Counted from the first letter of the stretch, positions 9,426 through 19,235 are shown. The stretch: 64,000 nucleotides of DNA from Thermococcus pacificus (GCF_002214485.1 NZ_CP015102.1:1721674-1785673), one strand, 5' to 3'. Numbers and translations are program-made. Notes: a model not told the origin generated them from the letters alone.

Positions 9426-9462
9426 ACCGAAAGTTACAAACAAGAAGCAAGAATAGAGGAGC

Positions 9463-9915
9463 TCAGTACTTCTTGAGCTCGGGGATCTGCTCCTCAAGCT
9501 CCTTCTTGAGCTCGGTGGCGATCTTGTCGAGGAAGCTTTGACCCTGCGGGGTTACGACCCTTCCCTCACCCGGAACCTTCTGGACGAAGCCAGCGGCCTC
9601 AAGCTGCTGGAGAGCCTTCCTTATGATGCTACCGCTGGCCTTGTAGAAGTGCTCCGGGGCGTGGCCGCGGTTCTTTCTGCCGCCATACCAGGTCCTGAGC
9701 CTCTCGATGCCGACCGGCCCATCGACGTAGACCTTCCTGAAGACGCTGGCGACCCTGTAGTACCACCAGTCGTCCTGCTCTGGAAGCCTCTCCTTGTGCC
9801 TGCCGGTCTTGACGAACGGGGCCCACTCGGGCGGCTTTATAGCCTCTATCTCCTTGAGCTTCTGGGCAACCCTCTCAACGAGCAAATCACCGGGAACGTC
9901 GTAAACAGTCGCCAT
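9463..9915 (-). CDS. rps19e: 30S ribosomal protein S19e
   Basis: An archaeal/eukaryotic-specific small-subunit protein needed for 40S/30S maturation. The 150-aa sequence is a full-length S19e: [21 protein letters not shown], the [27 protein letters not shown] signature, [13 protein letters not shown] and the C-terminal winged-helix part ([25 protein letters not shown]). It starts 3 bp after the YhbY-like gene ends, so the two form one operon. Confidence 0.97.
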   Translation of the reverse strand: MATVYDVPGDLLVERVAQKLKEIEAIKPPEWAPFVKTGRHKERLPEQDDWWYYRVASVFRKVYVDGPVGIERLRTWYGGRKNRGHAPEHFYKASGSIIRKALQQLEAAGFVQKVPGEGRVVTPQGQSFLDKIATELKKELEEQIPELKKY

Positions 9916-9918
9916 TCT

Positions 9919-10335
9919 TCAATCCCTCCCCTTCTTGAATTTCCTCCTGAATTGAGCGATGTCGAGCTTGACTTTCTTAACGGGCTTCTCCTCCCGCTTT
10001 TCCTTCGAAAGCTCCTTTCTCTGGAGCTTCCTTAAATACTTTTCCCAACCTTCCCTCGGTTTGAACAATATAAACCTTTTGCCGCGCACGTCTATGAGCT
10101 CGCTGTCGGTCATCTCCGCGACCTTTCTGGCAAGGGTTCCCCTGTCGAGGCCGGTGCTTATGAGCGCACCCTTCCTTATCTCGACCTTGAGGATTCCATC
10201 CTTCTCAAGCTGGGTGTTTATCTCCTCGATGACGCTCTCGTCCAGTCCCCTCTTCCCTATCCAGGCTCGCGGAGGGATATCGTAGTATCTCGCCCTTATG
10301 GCGCGTCTCACCTTTCCGGATAAGCGTTTCTCCAT
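9919..10335 (-). CDS. YhbY/CRM-domain RNA-binding protein
   Basis: A 138-aa protein with an N-terminal CRM (YhbY-like, KH-related) RNA-binding domain: KVRRAIRARYYDIPPRAWIGKRGLDESVIEEI with the GxxG-type loop, then DRGTLARKVAEMTDSELIDVRGKRFILFKP. A basic C-terminal tail (about 100-138) is rich in Lys and Arg. Bacterial YhbY binds pre-50S particles, so a role in ribosome assembly is inferred from the family and the S19e operon. AGAGGTGAGAGGT precedes ATG 10335. The promoter TTTATAAG (about 10374-10381) is back to back with the PP-loop gene's promoter. Confidence 0.88.
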   Translation of the reverse strand: MEKRLSGKVRRAIRARYYDIPPRAWIGKRGLDESVIEEINTQLEKDGILKVEIRKGALISTGLDRGTLARKVAEMTDSELIDVRGKRFILFKPREGWEKYLRKLQRKELSKEKREEKPVKKVKLDIAQFRRKFKKGRD

Positions 10336-10430
10336 ACCTCTCACCTCTAAGCCTCTCGCGGTTTGCTGGAGGTCTTATAAAGGTTGGCCTTTTAAAGGTG
10401 TTGGGTGCAGAGGGGAAAGGGGGTCAAACC

Positions 10431-11048
10431 ATGCTCGTCCATCATCTCTACTCAGGTGGGAAAGATTCAAGCCTGGCCGCGTGGATACTAACAAGACTCG
10501 GCTACAATGTCGAGCTGGTGACGGTGAGCTTTGGCCTTCTGGACAACTGGCGTTTCGCGAGGGAAACGGCTGAGAGGCTCGGCTTTGAGCACAGGGTTCT
10601 CTACCTCCCGAAGGAGACGCTGGAAAAAGCGGCGGAGATGGCAATCCGAGACGGCCACCCAAACAACGCCATACAGTTCATCCACGAGAAAGCTTTGGAG
10701 GCCCTCGCCTCGCTGCCGGAAGTTGAGAGAATAAGTGACGGCACCAGGAGGGACGACCGCGTTCCTCTCCTTGACCTGCCGAGGGCACGCTCGCTGGAAG
10801 ACCGATTTGGCGTAGCCTACATAAGGCCCCTCCTCGGCCTCGGCTACAAGACGATCAGAGAACTCACGGAGAGGCTCTTCGTCGTTGAGATCAGGGAGAG
10901 CGAGGAGCTGGAGAAGGCTGACTATGAAGTAGAGCTGAGGCATCTGCTCCGCGAGAAAGGCATCGACCCGCTGGGGATATTCCCGAAGAGCCACTACCAG
11001 TCAAGGGTCATGGGGTGGAAAGAAGGTCGCAACAGGGAAATAGAATAA
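10431..11048 (+). CDS. PP-loop ATP-binding (adenine nucleotide alpha-hydrolase) protein
   Basis: A 205-aa PP-loop enzyme with ATP-pyrophosphatase motif SGGKDSSLAAW (residues about 9-19), of the kind that adenylates a substrate before sulfur or amide transfer. The DGTRRDDRVPLLDLPRARSLEDRFG segment and the C-terminal HLLREKGIDP part resemble archaeal stand-alone members rather than TtcA or ThiI (no Cys pairs, no THUMP). Substrate unknown. ATG 10431 is chosen because TATA CTTTTAAAGG (10389-10398) predicts transcription from about 10420, excluding the TTG at 10398. Confidence 0.82.
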   Translation: MLVHHLYSGGKDSSLAAWILTRLGYNVELVTVSFGLLDNWRFARETAERLGFEHRVLYLPKETLEKAAEMAIRDGHPNNAIQFIHEKALEALASLPEVERISDGTRRDDRVPLLDLPRARSLEDRFGVAYIRPLLGLGYKTIRELTERLFVVEIRESEELEKADYEVELRHLLREKGIDPLGIFPKSHYQSRVMGWKEGRNREIE

Positions 11049-11051
11049 GAA

Positions 11052-11282
11052 TCAGAGGCCGCTGAGCTTTCTGACGATCGGGTTCTCGGCCTCTTCAGGC
11101 TTTATCTCCTCAACGGCCTCGATCCATATCTTGTTCCTCGGAACGCGGTGCTTGCTACCGACCTCGGAGTAGAGGATCTCAACAACGTCCTCCTTCTTAA
11201 GCCCGCGGTACTCCCTGGTGAACCTCTCCTTCTTTCCGTTCCTCTCGAAGACGCCCTTAACGCGGAAGACCTTAACCTCCAT
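11052..11282 (-). CDS. rplX: 50S ribosomal protein LX (L18Ae/eL20)
   Basis: A 76-aa large-subunit protein LX, the archaeal one-domain form of eukaryotic L18A. Typical features are [28 protein letters not shown], a strand-helix-strand pattern and [22 protein letters not shown]. It is the last gene of the L39e-L31e-aIF6-LX cluster, 17 bp after aIF6, an arrangement conserved in many archaea. Confidence 0.95.
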   Translation of the reverse strand: MEVKVFRVKGVFERNGKKERFTREYRGLKKEDVVEILYSEVGSKHRVPRNKIWIEAVEEIKPEEAENPIVRKLSGL

Positions 11283-11299
11283 TTCTCACACCTCCGTCA

Positions 11300-11986
11300 T
11301 CAGTCAAGGAAACCTAACGCTTCTTCAATCTTAACTATCTCCGGTCCAGTGGTGAGGTGTCCAACGACGACACCGTGAGAGTTGGCCAGCATGCATGAGC
11401 CAACGAACGGGACACCCATGTTGGCGGTTCCGACGTAGACATCAACCTTGAAGAGGTCGCGGAGCCATTCCAGCTCCTCATCAGTGGCCTCGGGGTGAAC
11501 CAAGCCGCCCCTGTTGGTGACCACACCGGCGCTTCCAACCGCGTGGTAGTCGCCTATCATGCCCCTCTCAACTTCGACGCCGAGTATATCTTCGAGCTTC
11601 TTCGCCTCCTCGCGGGTGAACTTGGCACTTATAAGGGCTGCCTTATCGTTCGCTAAGATGAGGTTGCCAAAAGCCGTCAGCGTGCTCTGGAAGGGGACCA
11701 CTTCCACGTCAATGCCGTACTCCTTGAGCTGATTGTTTATTGCATCAAGCTCGGCGTCCCAGATGTACCATGGGACCACTATCGCGTTGGAGTTGCCGGC
11801 TGCGAAAATGCCGACTATCCTGGACTTCATCACGCTCGTCTCGATGAGCGGAACCTTGAGGACCTCCCTGAGAACCGCGAGCTTCTTCTCTCCGAGGCCC
11901 TCCCTAACCAGGACTACCTTATCGGTCGCAAGGCCGTAAACTCCAAGATACGGTGAGTTCTCAAAATCAAGCCTCTCTATGTGCAT
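11300..11986 (-). CDS. Translation initiation factor 6 (aIF6)
   Basis: A ribosome anti-association factor that binds the 50S subunit. The 228-aa protein has the five-fold repeated alpha/beta pentein subunits: MHIERLDFENSPYLGVYGLATDKVVLV, repeated SNAIVVPWY and AALISAKFT units, GSAGVVTNRGGLVHPEATDEELEWL and VGSCMLANSHGVVVG. It sits between L31e and LX in the standard archaeal cluster. Length and motifs are normal. Confidence 0.97.
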   Translation of the reverse strand: MHIERLDFENSPYLGVYGLATDKVVLVREGLGEKKLAVLREVLKVPLIETSVMKSRIVGIFAAGNSNAIVVPWYIWDAELDAINNQLKEYGIDVEVVPFQSTLTAFGNLILANDKAALISAKFTREEAKKLEDILGVEVERGMIGDYHAVGSAGVVTNRGGLVHPEATDEELEWLRDLFKVDVYVGTANMGVPFVGSCMLANSHGVVVGHLTTGPEIVKIEEALGFLD

Positions 11987-12013
11987 CGCTCAACCCCTCG
12001 CAAAAGGAAAGGA

Positions 12014-12286
12014 TCATGCGAGGGAGACCTTGGCCACCCTCTTGCCTTCCTCCTCCTCGACAACAACCTTAACGCGGAGCTTGCTAGGGGGCTTCTCAGC
12101 GCCGCGCTCCCAGATCTTCTCGTTGACGTCGGTGCCGATAATGACCTCATCGGCCTTGGCGTGCCTCGCTATCCACTCGCGGAGGAAGCGAGCTGCCCTC
12201 GGGGCCCTCTTCCAGCGCGGAACGCGCTTCTTTATCTTCTGAATCGGAACGACGAATATAACTTCCTCACCCGGCTTGATCGGCAT
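12014..12286 (-). CDS. rpl31e: 50S ribosomal protein L31e
   Basis: A 90-aa large-subunit protein located near the peptide exit tunnel. Diagnostic sequence includes the basic [54 protein letters not shown]. The start codon lies 10 bp after the L39e stop, with GAGGTGAT in that gap acting as the ribosome binding site. It is in the same operon as L39e and aIF6. Confidence 0.97.
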   Translation of the reverse strand: MPIKPGEEVIFVVPIQKIKKRVPRWKRAPRAARFLREWIARHAKADEVIIGTDVNEKIWERGAEKPPSKLRVKVVVEEEEGKRVAKVSLA

Positions 12287-12296
12287 TTAGATCACC

Positions 12297-12452
12297 TCAC
12301 TCCTTAAGCTTGGTCCTTCTCCACATTCTCCTCTTGGGGTGGGTCATGACCTTCCTGTTGGTCTTAACGATGACCCAGACCGGAACGCGCCTGTTCTGCT
12401 TCGCGGCCTTGGCAAGTCTGAGCTTCTTCGCAAGCGGCTTGTTTCTCGCCAT
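12297..12452 (-). CDS. rpl39e: 50S ribosomal protein L39e
   Basis: A 51-residue, very basic ribosomal protein lining the exit tunnel. The translation begins [20 protein letters not shown], contains [12 protein letters not shown] and ends [11 protein letters not shown], a full-length L39e. GGGAGGTG lies 5 nt before the ATG. A TATA-like GCTTAAAAAAGG (about 12503-12514) is placed to drive the whole L39e-L31e-aIF6-LX operon. Confidence 0.96.
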   Translation of the reverse strand: MARNKPLAKKLRLAKAAKQNRRVPVWVIVKTNRKVMTHPKRRMWRRTKLKE

Positions 12453-12573
12453 AACTACACCTCCCGGGATTATCATGAATGCCTGTTGTTGCTTTGGCTA
12501 TCCTTTTTTAAGCTTTTTTGTGGGGTTTGGTGCCTCGGAAGGATAACGGAATAGAAAAAGGGATGGAATAAAA

Positions 12574-14262
12574 TCAGAATATCAGCGGCGCCCTGTACTC
12601 GCCCCAGACCTCCCTCAGGACGTCGGTGACCTCACCGAGGGTCGCGAGGTGCCTGTGGGCCTCGATGATGTAGGGCATAAGGTTCTCATCCTCGCTTTCT
12701 GCCGCCTTCCTGAGCCTGTCCAAAGCCTCCTCGACCTTCTTGCTGTCCCTCTCGGAGCGGAGCTTCTTGAGGCGCTCGATCTGCTTCTCCCTGATGCTCG
12801 GGTCGACCTTGAGGATCTCGACGTCGAGCGGTTCATCGACTATGAACTCGTTGACGCCGACGATGATGCGCTTCTTCTCCTCGACTTCTTTCTGGTACTT
12901 GTAGGCGCTCTCGGCTATCTCCTTCTGGATGTAGCCGCGCTCTATAGCCCTCATCATGCCGCCCATCTTCTGGATCTTCTCGATGTACTTCAAAGCCTCC
13001 TCGTAGATGTGGTCGGTGAGCCACTCGATGTAGTAGCTTCCGCCGAGAGGATCGATGGTGTCGACGACGCCGCTCTCGTAGGCTATGATCTGCTGGGTCC
13101 TCAGAGCAATGCGAACGCTCTTCTCCGTCGGGAGCGAGAGGGCCTCGTCGTAGGAGTTGGTGTGCAGGCTCTGGGTTCCCCCGAGAACTGCCGCTAAGGC
13201 CTGGATCGCAACCCTAACGATGTTGTTCTCCGGCTGCTGGGCGGTGAGGGTTGAGCCGGCCGTCTGGGTGTGGAAGCGCAGGAGCATCGAGCGCGGGTTC
13301 TTGGCGTTGAACCACTCCTTCATGATGTAGGCCCAGAGCCTTCTCGCGGCCCTGAACTTGGCAATCTCCTCAAGGAAGTTGTTGTGGGCGTTGAAGAAGA
13401 AGCTCAGCCTTCCGGCGAACTTGTCGACGTCCATACCCCTCTCGATGACGGCCTTAACATACTCTATACCGTCGGCAAGGGTGAAAGCAACCTCCTGAAC
13501 GGCGTTGGCACCGGCCTCGCGGATGTGGTAGCCGCTTATGCTTATCGGGTTCCACTTGGGAACGTTCTCGGCGCAGTACATGATGATGTCTGTCGTGAGC
13601 CTCATGCTCGGCTGGGGCGGGAAGATGTAAGTGCCACGAGCTATGTACTCCTTGAGGATGTCGTTCTGGACCGTTCCGCGGAGCTGCTCTGGCTTAACGC
13701 CCTGCTCTTCAGCCACGAGGATGTACATGGCGAGAAGGTTCGCCGCTGTGGAGTTGATGGTCATTGAAGTGGAAACCTTGTCGAGCGGGATTCCGTCGAA
13801 GAGAATTCTCATATCCCAGAGCGAATCTATCGCGACACCGACCTTACCGACCTCGCCCTCGGCCATCGGGTGGTCGGAGTCGTAGCCTATCTGGGTGGGT
13901 AAATCAAAGGCGACACTCAGACCGGTCTGCCCCTGCTCGAGGAGGTACTTGTAGCGCTTGTTGCTCTCCTCGGCGGTTCCAAAGCCGGCGTACTGCCTCA
14001 TGGTCCAGAAGCGGCCGCGGTACATCGTCGCGTAAACGCCTCTCGTGAACGGGTACTCACCGGGGAAGCCGAGCTTCTCCATGTAGTCCCAATCTTCGCC
14101 AAGGTCGGCCGGAGTGTAAACGCGCTTTATCTCAAAACCGTCGTCCGTCATGAACTTCTCCTTTCTCTCCGGAGCCTTCTGGAGGAACTTCGCGACGGTA
14201 GTTTCCTCCCAGCGCTTCTCCTCCTCCCGGATTTTCGCGAGCTTCTCCTTATCGAAGGTCAT
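12574..14262 (-). CDS. Methylmalonyl-CoA mutase, large (N-terminal) subunit
   Basis: The coenzyme B12-dependent mutase interconverting methylmalonyl-CoA and succinyl-CoA. The 562-aa protein has only the TIM-barrel substrate domain: [63 protein letters not shown], and the [17 protein letters not shown] and [16 protein letters not shown] catalytic segments. The B12-binding domain is a separate small subunit in archaea and is not in this window. ATG 14262, behind AGGTGGT, is preferred over GTG 14271. A TATA (CTTTTTATAGG, about 14293-14303) precedes it. Confidence 0.95.
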   Translation of the reverse strand: MTFDKEKLAKIREEEKRWEETTVAKFLQKAPERKEKFMTDDGFEIKRVYTPADLGEDWDYMEKLGFPGEYPFTRGVYATMYRGRFWTMRQYAGFGTAEESNKRYKYLLEQGQTGLSVAFDLPTQIGYDSDHPMAEGEVGKVGVAIDSLWDMRILFDGIPLDKVSTSMTINSTAANLLAMYILVAEEQGVKPEQLRGTVQNDILKEYIARGTYIFPPQPSMRLTTDIIMYCAENVPKWNPISISGYHIREAGANAVQEVAFTLADGIEYVKAVIERGMDVDKFAGRLSFFFNAHNNFLEEIAKFRAARRLWAYIMKEWFNAKNPRSMLLRFHTQTAGSTLTAQQPENNIVRVAIQALAAVLGGTQSLHTNSYDEALSLPTEKSVRIALRTQQIIAYESGVVDTIDPLGGSYYIEWLTDHIYEEALKYIEKIQKMGGMMRAIERGYIQKEIAESAYKYQKEVEEKKRIIVGVNEFIVDEPLDVEILKVDPSIREKQIERLKKLRSERDSKKVEEALDRLRKAAESEDENLMPYIIEAHRHLATLGEVTDVLREVWGEYRAPLIF

Positions 14263-14349
14263 GCCTACCACCTGCCCCTATTTGGGCGCCGGCCTATAAA
14301 AAGCTTTTACATAACTAAAGGTTGAGCTTGCCTTTGGATAAATTGTCCA

Positions 14350-16527
14350 TCAGCCGAGCCGCCTCTCCAAGTACACGAACAGGCCCAGAAGGACCAGCAG
14401 GCCGGCTATGAGCAGGTAGCCGGCGTATTTGCCTAGCCCTCCAGCCTGAACGGGAACGCTCTCCGGCACCATTTCAATCGAGACGTTGCCTGCTCCGACT
14501 ATGGAGACCGCAATGAAGTCCTCGTAGGGCCTGATGTTAACGCTCCCCTCGACCGAGGTCCCCCTGCCCCTGAAGACGCCCTTGAAGTCAGAGGACAACG
14601 GGTCAAAGTCCTTTCTCTCGTCGTTCAGGGTAAAGTAGTACGCCCTGATCTCAACAGGACTATCGGAGTGGACTTTGAGGTTGAGCCTCTTTCCCCTTAT
14701 CCCCGTGGCGTTGATGATGAACGTCCGTATTCCAGTTCCGAACTCCTTCGGACTCACCTCAAAGCTGAGGTTTCCCGGCCCGTTCATGTAATCGGCCACG
14801 AGAAGGATTCCCCGGAACCTGTCCCCCTCGAGCATCAGCATGAAGTCCGTCTCGTTAAAGACCACGTAGTCGGCCATGCCCTTCCTCTGCTCCGATGAGT
14901 GGAGTATCCCGCCCGACTTCGAGAGGACGTGAACCGTCAGGTCGGCCCCCTGCTGGACGTACTCCCCGTAGGCGATTGCTATCTTCTCCCCGGGCCACTC
15001 CTCGAAGGCGAGGGGCGGCGTCAGGTCGGCCCCCGCGAACCTGTAGGGTATCCCGACGAAGTGGGTCTCCGCGGTGTAGTTCATCTTCGCCAGCCAGTTG
15101 TCGCCGTAGACGGGCAACAGGCCGAGGCCGTAAACTTCGAGCTCAAGGGGGAGGACTCTAGTTCCGTCATCTGTGTAGACGGTTACGTTGAAGGTGATAG
15201 GCTCGCCCAGGGAAAAGCCGCTCGGCAGGTTCGGAACGGTGAGGACGAGTGAAACCTGGGCGGCCCCATCGACGTTGAGCTCCCGTATTTCACTCTCACC
15301 GGCGTAGAAGGAATAGTGCATCGATTCAGGCAGGCCCTCAATGCCCAGCCTGACCCTTCCAGAACCTTTTAACATGAGAATGTAAGCTCCCCTGCCACCT
15401 AAGGGCACCCTTATGCTCCCAGACTGGGCCTCGACTTGGATTCCCTCCGAGCCGAGCATGACTGGGAACGAGAAGCCCCCGATTTCAGAGGTGGCCGTCA
15501 GTGTGAGGTAGGATGCATCCGAGGGGACTTCAAACTCAACCTCCACCAGCTCCCCAGGTTTTATCTCCACATCCCTGGAGAGCGGATTTCCAACAATGAC
15601 TCCGTTCTGAAGGGCGCTCACCGTGCCTCTGAAAGTCACCTCTCCCGCGTTCCGGAGCCTGACAACCAGGACGCTTCTGTTTTTCTGCACGCCGTCGAGA
15701 ACAAGCAAAGCGGGTTTAAGGTAGAAGCTCTCCTGGGCCAGGGCGCCGTAGTCAACCAGAACCATCCCCTGGGCCACGGGGGAGGAAAAGGCAACCGTGT
15801 TACTGCCCCTCCTGAGCTCCACCCTCTTGGTCTCAGCCGTCAGGCCGTTGTAGAGGAGCTTTACCGTCGCGTTCACAGGGTCGCCCCTGTTAAAGAGCTC
15901 AACGACGGGCGAACCGTTGCTCCATATCCTCTCTATCGAGACCTGCTTATCGAACTTGGTAATGGATACCGTCTTGGAAATTCCCTGTTCTTCCATCACA
16001 AGCGTTAGGGGCGAGCTTGGTGGGCTGAGCTTAAGAAGGATGGATTCTCCGCAGTCCAGCTCAATCGGGACCTCCTTGAGAAGGATTCCGCCGGAGTAGA
16101 CCTTAAGCGTTCCGTTCAGCGGGTAAAAACCATTGCTGGTCACGTTGAGCTTGACGTAGGTGTCAAAGGCCTCAATAACCTTCACATCGAAGTCGTGCTT
16201 CTTCATAACTCGTACAGAGGAGTAGTTCCCCGAAACGTGGAGCCGGAGCCTTAAGGTGGAGGGGTCAAAGCTCCCGACGGCGTAGGTTACCCCATCGACC
16301 GTGAGGTTTTCCCCGAACCTCAGAACGGGAGAGTAGCTTCTGTTCCCGGCATCGACGTGGAGGAGGATAAGCGAGCCCCCGTTGGCAACGTCAAAGGTGA
16401 CGACCTGGCCGTCCACTAGCAGAACCTCATCTAACCCCATCTCAACGGAAAGGGCCATGGCCTCACTGGAGAGGGAGATGAGGATGAGCATGAGGACGAG
16501 GAACTCAGGCCTTCCTACCCGATTCAT
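14350..16527 (-). CDS. Large secreted, C-terminally anchored beta-sandwich protein of an ABC operon
   Basis: A 725-aa surface protein: N-terminal signal peptide (residues about 8-25, ending EAMALS), a long extracellular part built of Ig-like/CARDB-type beta-sandwich repeats (recurring VTFRGTVSAL and FNVTVYTDDGT patterns, many Asn and Ser), and a C-terminal membrane helix (about 700-720) followed by ERRLG. Its ATG overlaps the permease stop by 4 nt (ATGA), so it is the third gene of an ATPase-permease-surface protein operon. It may act as a receptor or periplasm-side partner, but this is inference; I do not recognise a named family. Confidence 0.75.
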   Translation of the reverse strand: MNRVGRPEFLVLMLILISLSSEAMALSVEMGLDEVLLVDGQVVTFDVANGGSLILLHVDAGNRSYSPVLRFGENLTVDGVTYAVGSFDPSTLRLRLHVSGNYSSVRVMKKHDFDVKVIEAFDTYVKLNVTSNGFYPLNGTLKVYSGGILLKEVPIELDCGESILLKLSPPSSPLTLVMEEQGISKTVSITKFDKQVSIERIWSNGSPVVELFNRGDPVNATVKLLYNGLTAETKRVELRRGSNTVAFSSPVAQGMVLVDYGALAQESFYLKPALLVLDGVQKNRSVLVVRLRNAGEVTFRGTVSALQNGVIVGNPLSRDVEIKPGELVEVEFEVPSDASYLTLTATSEIGGFSFPVMLGSEGIQVEAQSGSIRVPLGGRGAYILMLKGSGRVRLGIEGLPESMHYSFYAGESEIRELNVDGAAQVSLVLTVPNLPSGFSLGEPITFNVTVYTDDGTRVLPLELEVYGLGLLPVYGDNWLAKMNYTAETHFVGIPYRFAGADLTPPLAFEEWPGEKIAIAYGEYVQQGADLTVHVLSKSGGILHSSEQRKGMADYVVFNETDFMLMLEGDRFRGILLVADYMNGPGNLSFEVSPKEFGTGIRTFIINATGIRGKRLNLKVHSDSPVEIRAYYFTLNDERKDFDPLSSDFKGVFRGRGTSVEGSVNIRPYEDFIAVSIVGAGNVSIEMVPESVPVQAGGLGKYAGYLLIAGLLVLLGLFVYLERRLG

Positions 16528-17315
16528 CTGTACTCCCTCCTGTAAAGGCCGATGAGGGCAAAGATAAGGCTGAGAATTATCGTAACCGCGAAGAACAGGG
16601 CGCTGGAAGCGGGGTCCCCCTTGTAGGCGTCCAGGCCCGTGTGGAGGGTGAAGCCCTTCTTTAAGAGAACGCCGAGCTGGTAGTTCAGAGTGAACCTCTC
16701 GGGGTCGTCGAAGAACGGCAGCTGCGGGAGTATGAACTGGGCCACAAAAATGACGCCGAAGCTCGCGAGGGAGGCGTAGAGAGGACGAGAGAGTATTACC
16801 GAGAGGAACATTGAGAAAGCCCCAAGGGAGCCCAGCACGAGCAGTGTGACTCCAAGGGCAAAGAAGACGTCCCCGACCGTTGAGCTGAAGCCTTCAAAGC
16901 CCCTCTTGTAGAGGAGCACCATGTAGACCTGGAGGGTGAGGTAGGGGACTCCAAAGAGCACCGCCATTCCCGTCATTCCGGCGAAGAACTTGCCGAAGAG
17001 TATCTCGCTCTTTCTTATCGGCTTCGTCAGGAGGAGCCTTATCGTGCCCCTGTCAATCTCGCTCGCGATGAGCTCACTCATGAGAATTATGACCACGAGC
17101 TGGCCGATGACGCTGGCCCAGAAGTTGACTATGAAGGACGCGAAATTCACCTGGAGGGAAATCTGGAGCGCCCGGGTGCTGTACTCCGTTATGTCCTCGT
17201 GGGTGAAGAAGTAGACGATCACGGGAAGGAGCATAAGTGCGAGCATCACCTTCAGCCGCCTCGAACGGAGGAGCCTCATCACTTCGTTTGAGTACAGGAC
17301 GCCGATTGCACTCAT
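16524..17315 (-). CDS. ABC-2 type transporter permease
   Basis: A 263-aa six-helix permease of the ABC-2/NosY type: an N-terminal SNEVMRLLRSRRLKVMLALMLLPV helix, the conserved amphipathic ELIASEIDRGTIRLLLTKPIRKSEILFGKF loop between helices 2 and 3, and four further helices ending ALIGLYRREYR. Its start overlaps the ATPase stop by 4 nt and its stop overlaps the next start by 4 nt, so translation is coupled across all three genes. The transported substrate is unknown. Confidence 0.9.
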   Translation of the reverse strand: MSAIGVLYSNEVMRLLRSRRLKVMLALMLLPVIVYFFTHEDITEYSTRALQISLQVNFASFIVNFWASVIGQLVVIILMSELIASEIDRGTIRLLLTKPIRKSEILFGKFFAGMTGMAVLFGVPYLTLQVYMVLLYKRGFEGFSSTVGDVFFALGVTLLVLGSLGAFSMFLSVILSRPLYASLASFGVIFVAQFILPQLPFFDDPERFTLNYQLGVLLKKGFTLHTGLDAYKGDPASSALFFAVTIILSLIFALIGLYRREYR

Positions 17316-18250
17316 GTCTCCTCACCCATGCCGAACTTCTCCATGAGGATTCTCTCAAGCGGGCTCGTGTGGGGCCTGAAGAGCTTTAGCCTCACCCCGT
17401 TCTCGACAAGATACCGCGGAAAGGCCAAGAAGAACTCCTCAAGGAAGCGGGGCTCCACGCGGACCCTTATCACGCCTTCCTCCTCCCAGACCTCGCGGAC
17501 GTAGGGCTTCTCTCTGAGGAAGGCGATGGCCTTATCGTTGTCCGAGGTGACGACGTCATACTCGTCCTCCTCAACGCTCACGAGGTCCCTTATCCTGCCC
17601 TGGGCTACCAGGACCCCACGATTGATTATTCCGACGTGGTTGCACATCTTCTCGACCTCGCTGACAATGTGGGAGCTGATGAAGATGCTCTTTCCCTGCC
17701 TCGCGAGCTCGAGCACCTTGCCGATGAACTCTATCCTTCCAAGGGGGTCGAGGTTCGCGGTTGGCTCGTCGAGTATCAGCAGCTCGGGGTCGCCCATGAG
17801 GGCGGCGGCAAAGCTTACCCTCTGTTTCTGGCCGGAGGAGAGCTCCTTTATCTTGTTCAGGGCCAGCCTTCCCACTCCAGTGTACTGCATGAGCCTCTTT
17901 GCCTGTTCAACGGCGTCCCCCTTCTTCATCCCGCTGAGCCGGCCCATATACACGAGGAACTCAAAAATCGTCATATCCTCATAGGCTATCGGGACCTCTG
18001 GCATGTAGCCTGCTTTCCTCATGATTTCGACCCTCTCGCGCGGCATCTCCATGCCAAAAATCCTTATCTCACCGTAGGTGGGCTTCAGGGCACCGGTGAG
18101 CATCTTAATTGTAGTTGTCTTTCCCGCTCCGTTCGGCCCGAGGAAACCGTAGACAACGCCCTTAGGCACCTTGAGATTCAAGTGGTAGACGACGTTCCTC
18201 TTGCCGAAGAACTTGGTTAGGTCTCTGGTCTCGATGACGTAGGTTTCCAT
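17312..18250 (-). CDS. ABC transporter ATP-binding protein (ABC-2 system)
   Basis: The nucleotide-binding subunit (312 aa) that energises the adjacent permease. Walker A is GPNGAGKTTT, the signature LSSGQKQRV, Walker B LLILDEPTANLDP, with a switch His in SSHIVSEVEKM. A C-terminal extension (about 225-312) is typical of NosF/CcmA-like ATPases. The upstream open extension is rejected: ATG 18250 begins the family N-terminus (METYVIETRDLTKFFG) and GGTGTTGAG lies upstream. It is the first gene of the three-gene operon. Confidence 0.93.
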   Translation of the reverse strand: METYVIETRDLTKFFGKRNVVYHLNLKVPKGVVYGFLGPNGAGKTTTIKMLTGALKPTYGEIRIFGMEMPRERVEIMRKAGYMPEVPIAYEDMTIFEFLVYMGRLSGMKKGDAVEQAKRLMQYTGVGRLALNKIKELSSGQKQRVSFAAALMGDPELLILDEPTANLDPLGRIEFIGKVLELARQGKSIFISSHIVSEVEKMCNHVGIINRGVLVAQGRIRDLVSVEEDEYDVVTSDNDKAIAFLREKPYVREVWEEEGVIRVRVEPRFLEEFFLAFPRYLVENGVRLKLFRPHTSPLERILMEKFGMGEET

Positions 18251-18335
18251 CTCAACACCAAGAGTTCTATCGAAACGGATGTAATTAAGGGTTTCGGGCG
18301 GGAAGATTATATTGGTCAGGGTGTATTCAATAACA

Positions 18336-19193
18336 ATGATAATCGGAAAAGTCGGCCTCGACAGCTCGGCGCGCTTCACCTTCCAGAGCCACGCCCACAC
18401 CGACCACTTCGTCAGCGGAGAGGTTATTTTCGCGACGAGGGCAACAAAATACCTCAGCCACCTAAGGAAAGGCGGCTTTTACAGGGAAATCGATTTCGGG
18501 AAGACCTTTTACCTTGGGGACCTCAAGGCAAAGCTCTACCCTGCCGGCCACATGCTTGGCTCGGCCGGGATAAAGCTCTGGCTCGAGGGCGGGACGCTCT
18601 TCTACACCGGAGACACAAAGTGGTTCAAGCTCAGAACGGCAGAGAAGAGCCGCTTTCCAAGGGCGGACTTTTTGATAATCGAGGCCACCTTCGGCGTTCC
18701 GAGATTCACCTTTCCCTCACCGAGAGAGGCGGAAAAGAAGCTGGTGGCATTTGTTGAGGAGACCCTTGACAGGGGAAAGAGGCCGGTTCTCTACGTTAAT
18801 CAAATGGGAAAAGCCCAGGAAGTCATGAAGATACTCGACGTCCACGGCTACACAGTTAGGCCGAGCGGGACAATGCTGAAGGTCGCTAAGGTTTACTCCA
18901 AGTTCGGGATCAAGTTCGGAAACGTTGATAAAGACGGAGAGGTTGTGCTCCGCTCATACCGCTCGCTGAAGGTCGAGAACTCGTTTTCTCCCTGGGAGCT
19001 TACTGTCTCGGGCTTCGGAAGGCTGAAGCTCAGCAACCACGCGGACTTCTGGGAGCTGATGAGGATAATCGAGAAAATTAAGCCGGAGAAAATCTTCACG
19101 GTCTACGGCTTCGCGGATGAGTTCGCGAGGATTCTCAGAGGGCTTGGTTATGATGCCCTTCCCATCAAATCCGACTCTGAGCTGAAGCTGTAA
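18336..19193 (+). CDS. MBL-fold metallohydrolase (exonuclease-like)
   Basis: A 285-aa metallo-beta-lactamase-fold protein with SHAHTDHF (HxHxDH metal motif), PAGHMLGSAGIKL (third His), YTGDTKWF (bridging Asp) and a C-terminal SNHADFWELM motif that matches the beta-CASP/Ysh1-like SxHAD segment. It resembles DNA/RNA exonuclease-like MBL proteins, but the beta-CASP domain is reduced. Start choice: a TATA-like ATTATATTG (18307-18315) places transcription near ATG 18336, a leaderless start; GTG 18321 and TTG 18312 are alternatives. Substrate unknown. Confidence 0.82.
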   Translation: MIIGKVGLDSSARFTFQSHAHTDHFVSGEVIFATRATKYLSHLRKGGFYREIDFGKTFYLGDLKAKLYPAGHMLGSAGIKLWLEGGTLFYTGDTKWFKLRTAEKSRFPRADFLIIEATFGVPRFTFPSPREAEKKLVAFVEETLDRGKRPVLYVNQMGKAQEVMKILDVHGYTVRPSGTMLKVAKVYSKFGIKFGNVDKDGEVVLRSYRSLKVENSFSPWELTVSGFGRLKLSNHADFWELMRIIEKIKPEKIFTVYGFADEFARILRGLGYDALPIKSDSELKL

Positions 19194-19200
19194 CCCAGCA

Positions 19201-19229
19201 GATTTTAGTCACCATCGCATACTAAAATC
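19201..19229. repeat. Inverted repeat upstream of hsp20
   Basis: GATTTTAGT (19201-19209) and ACTAAAATC (19221-19229) are perfect 9-bp inverted arms around an 11-bp loop, between the MBL gene stop and the hsp20 TATA box. TTTTAGT is repeated a third time inside the Phr-like site at 19253-19259. It may be an extra operator half-site pair or a terminator hairpin. Confidence 0.6.
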
Positions 19230-19235
19230 GAAAAG

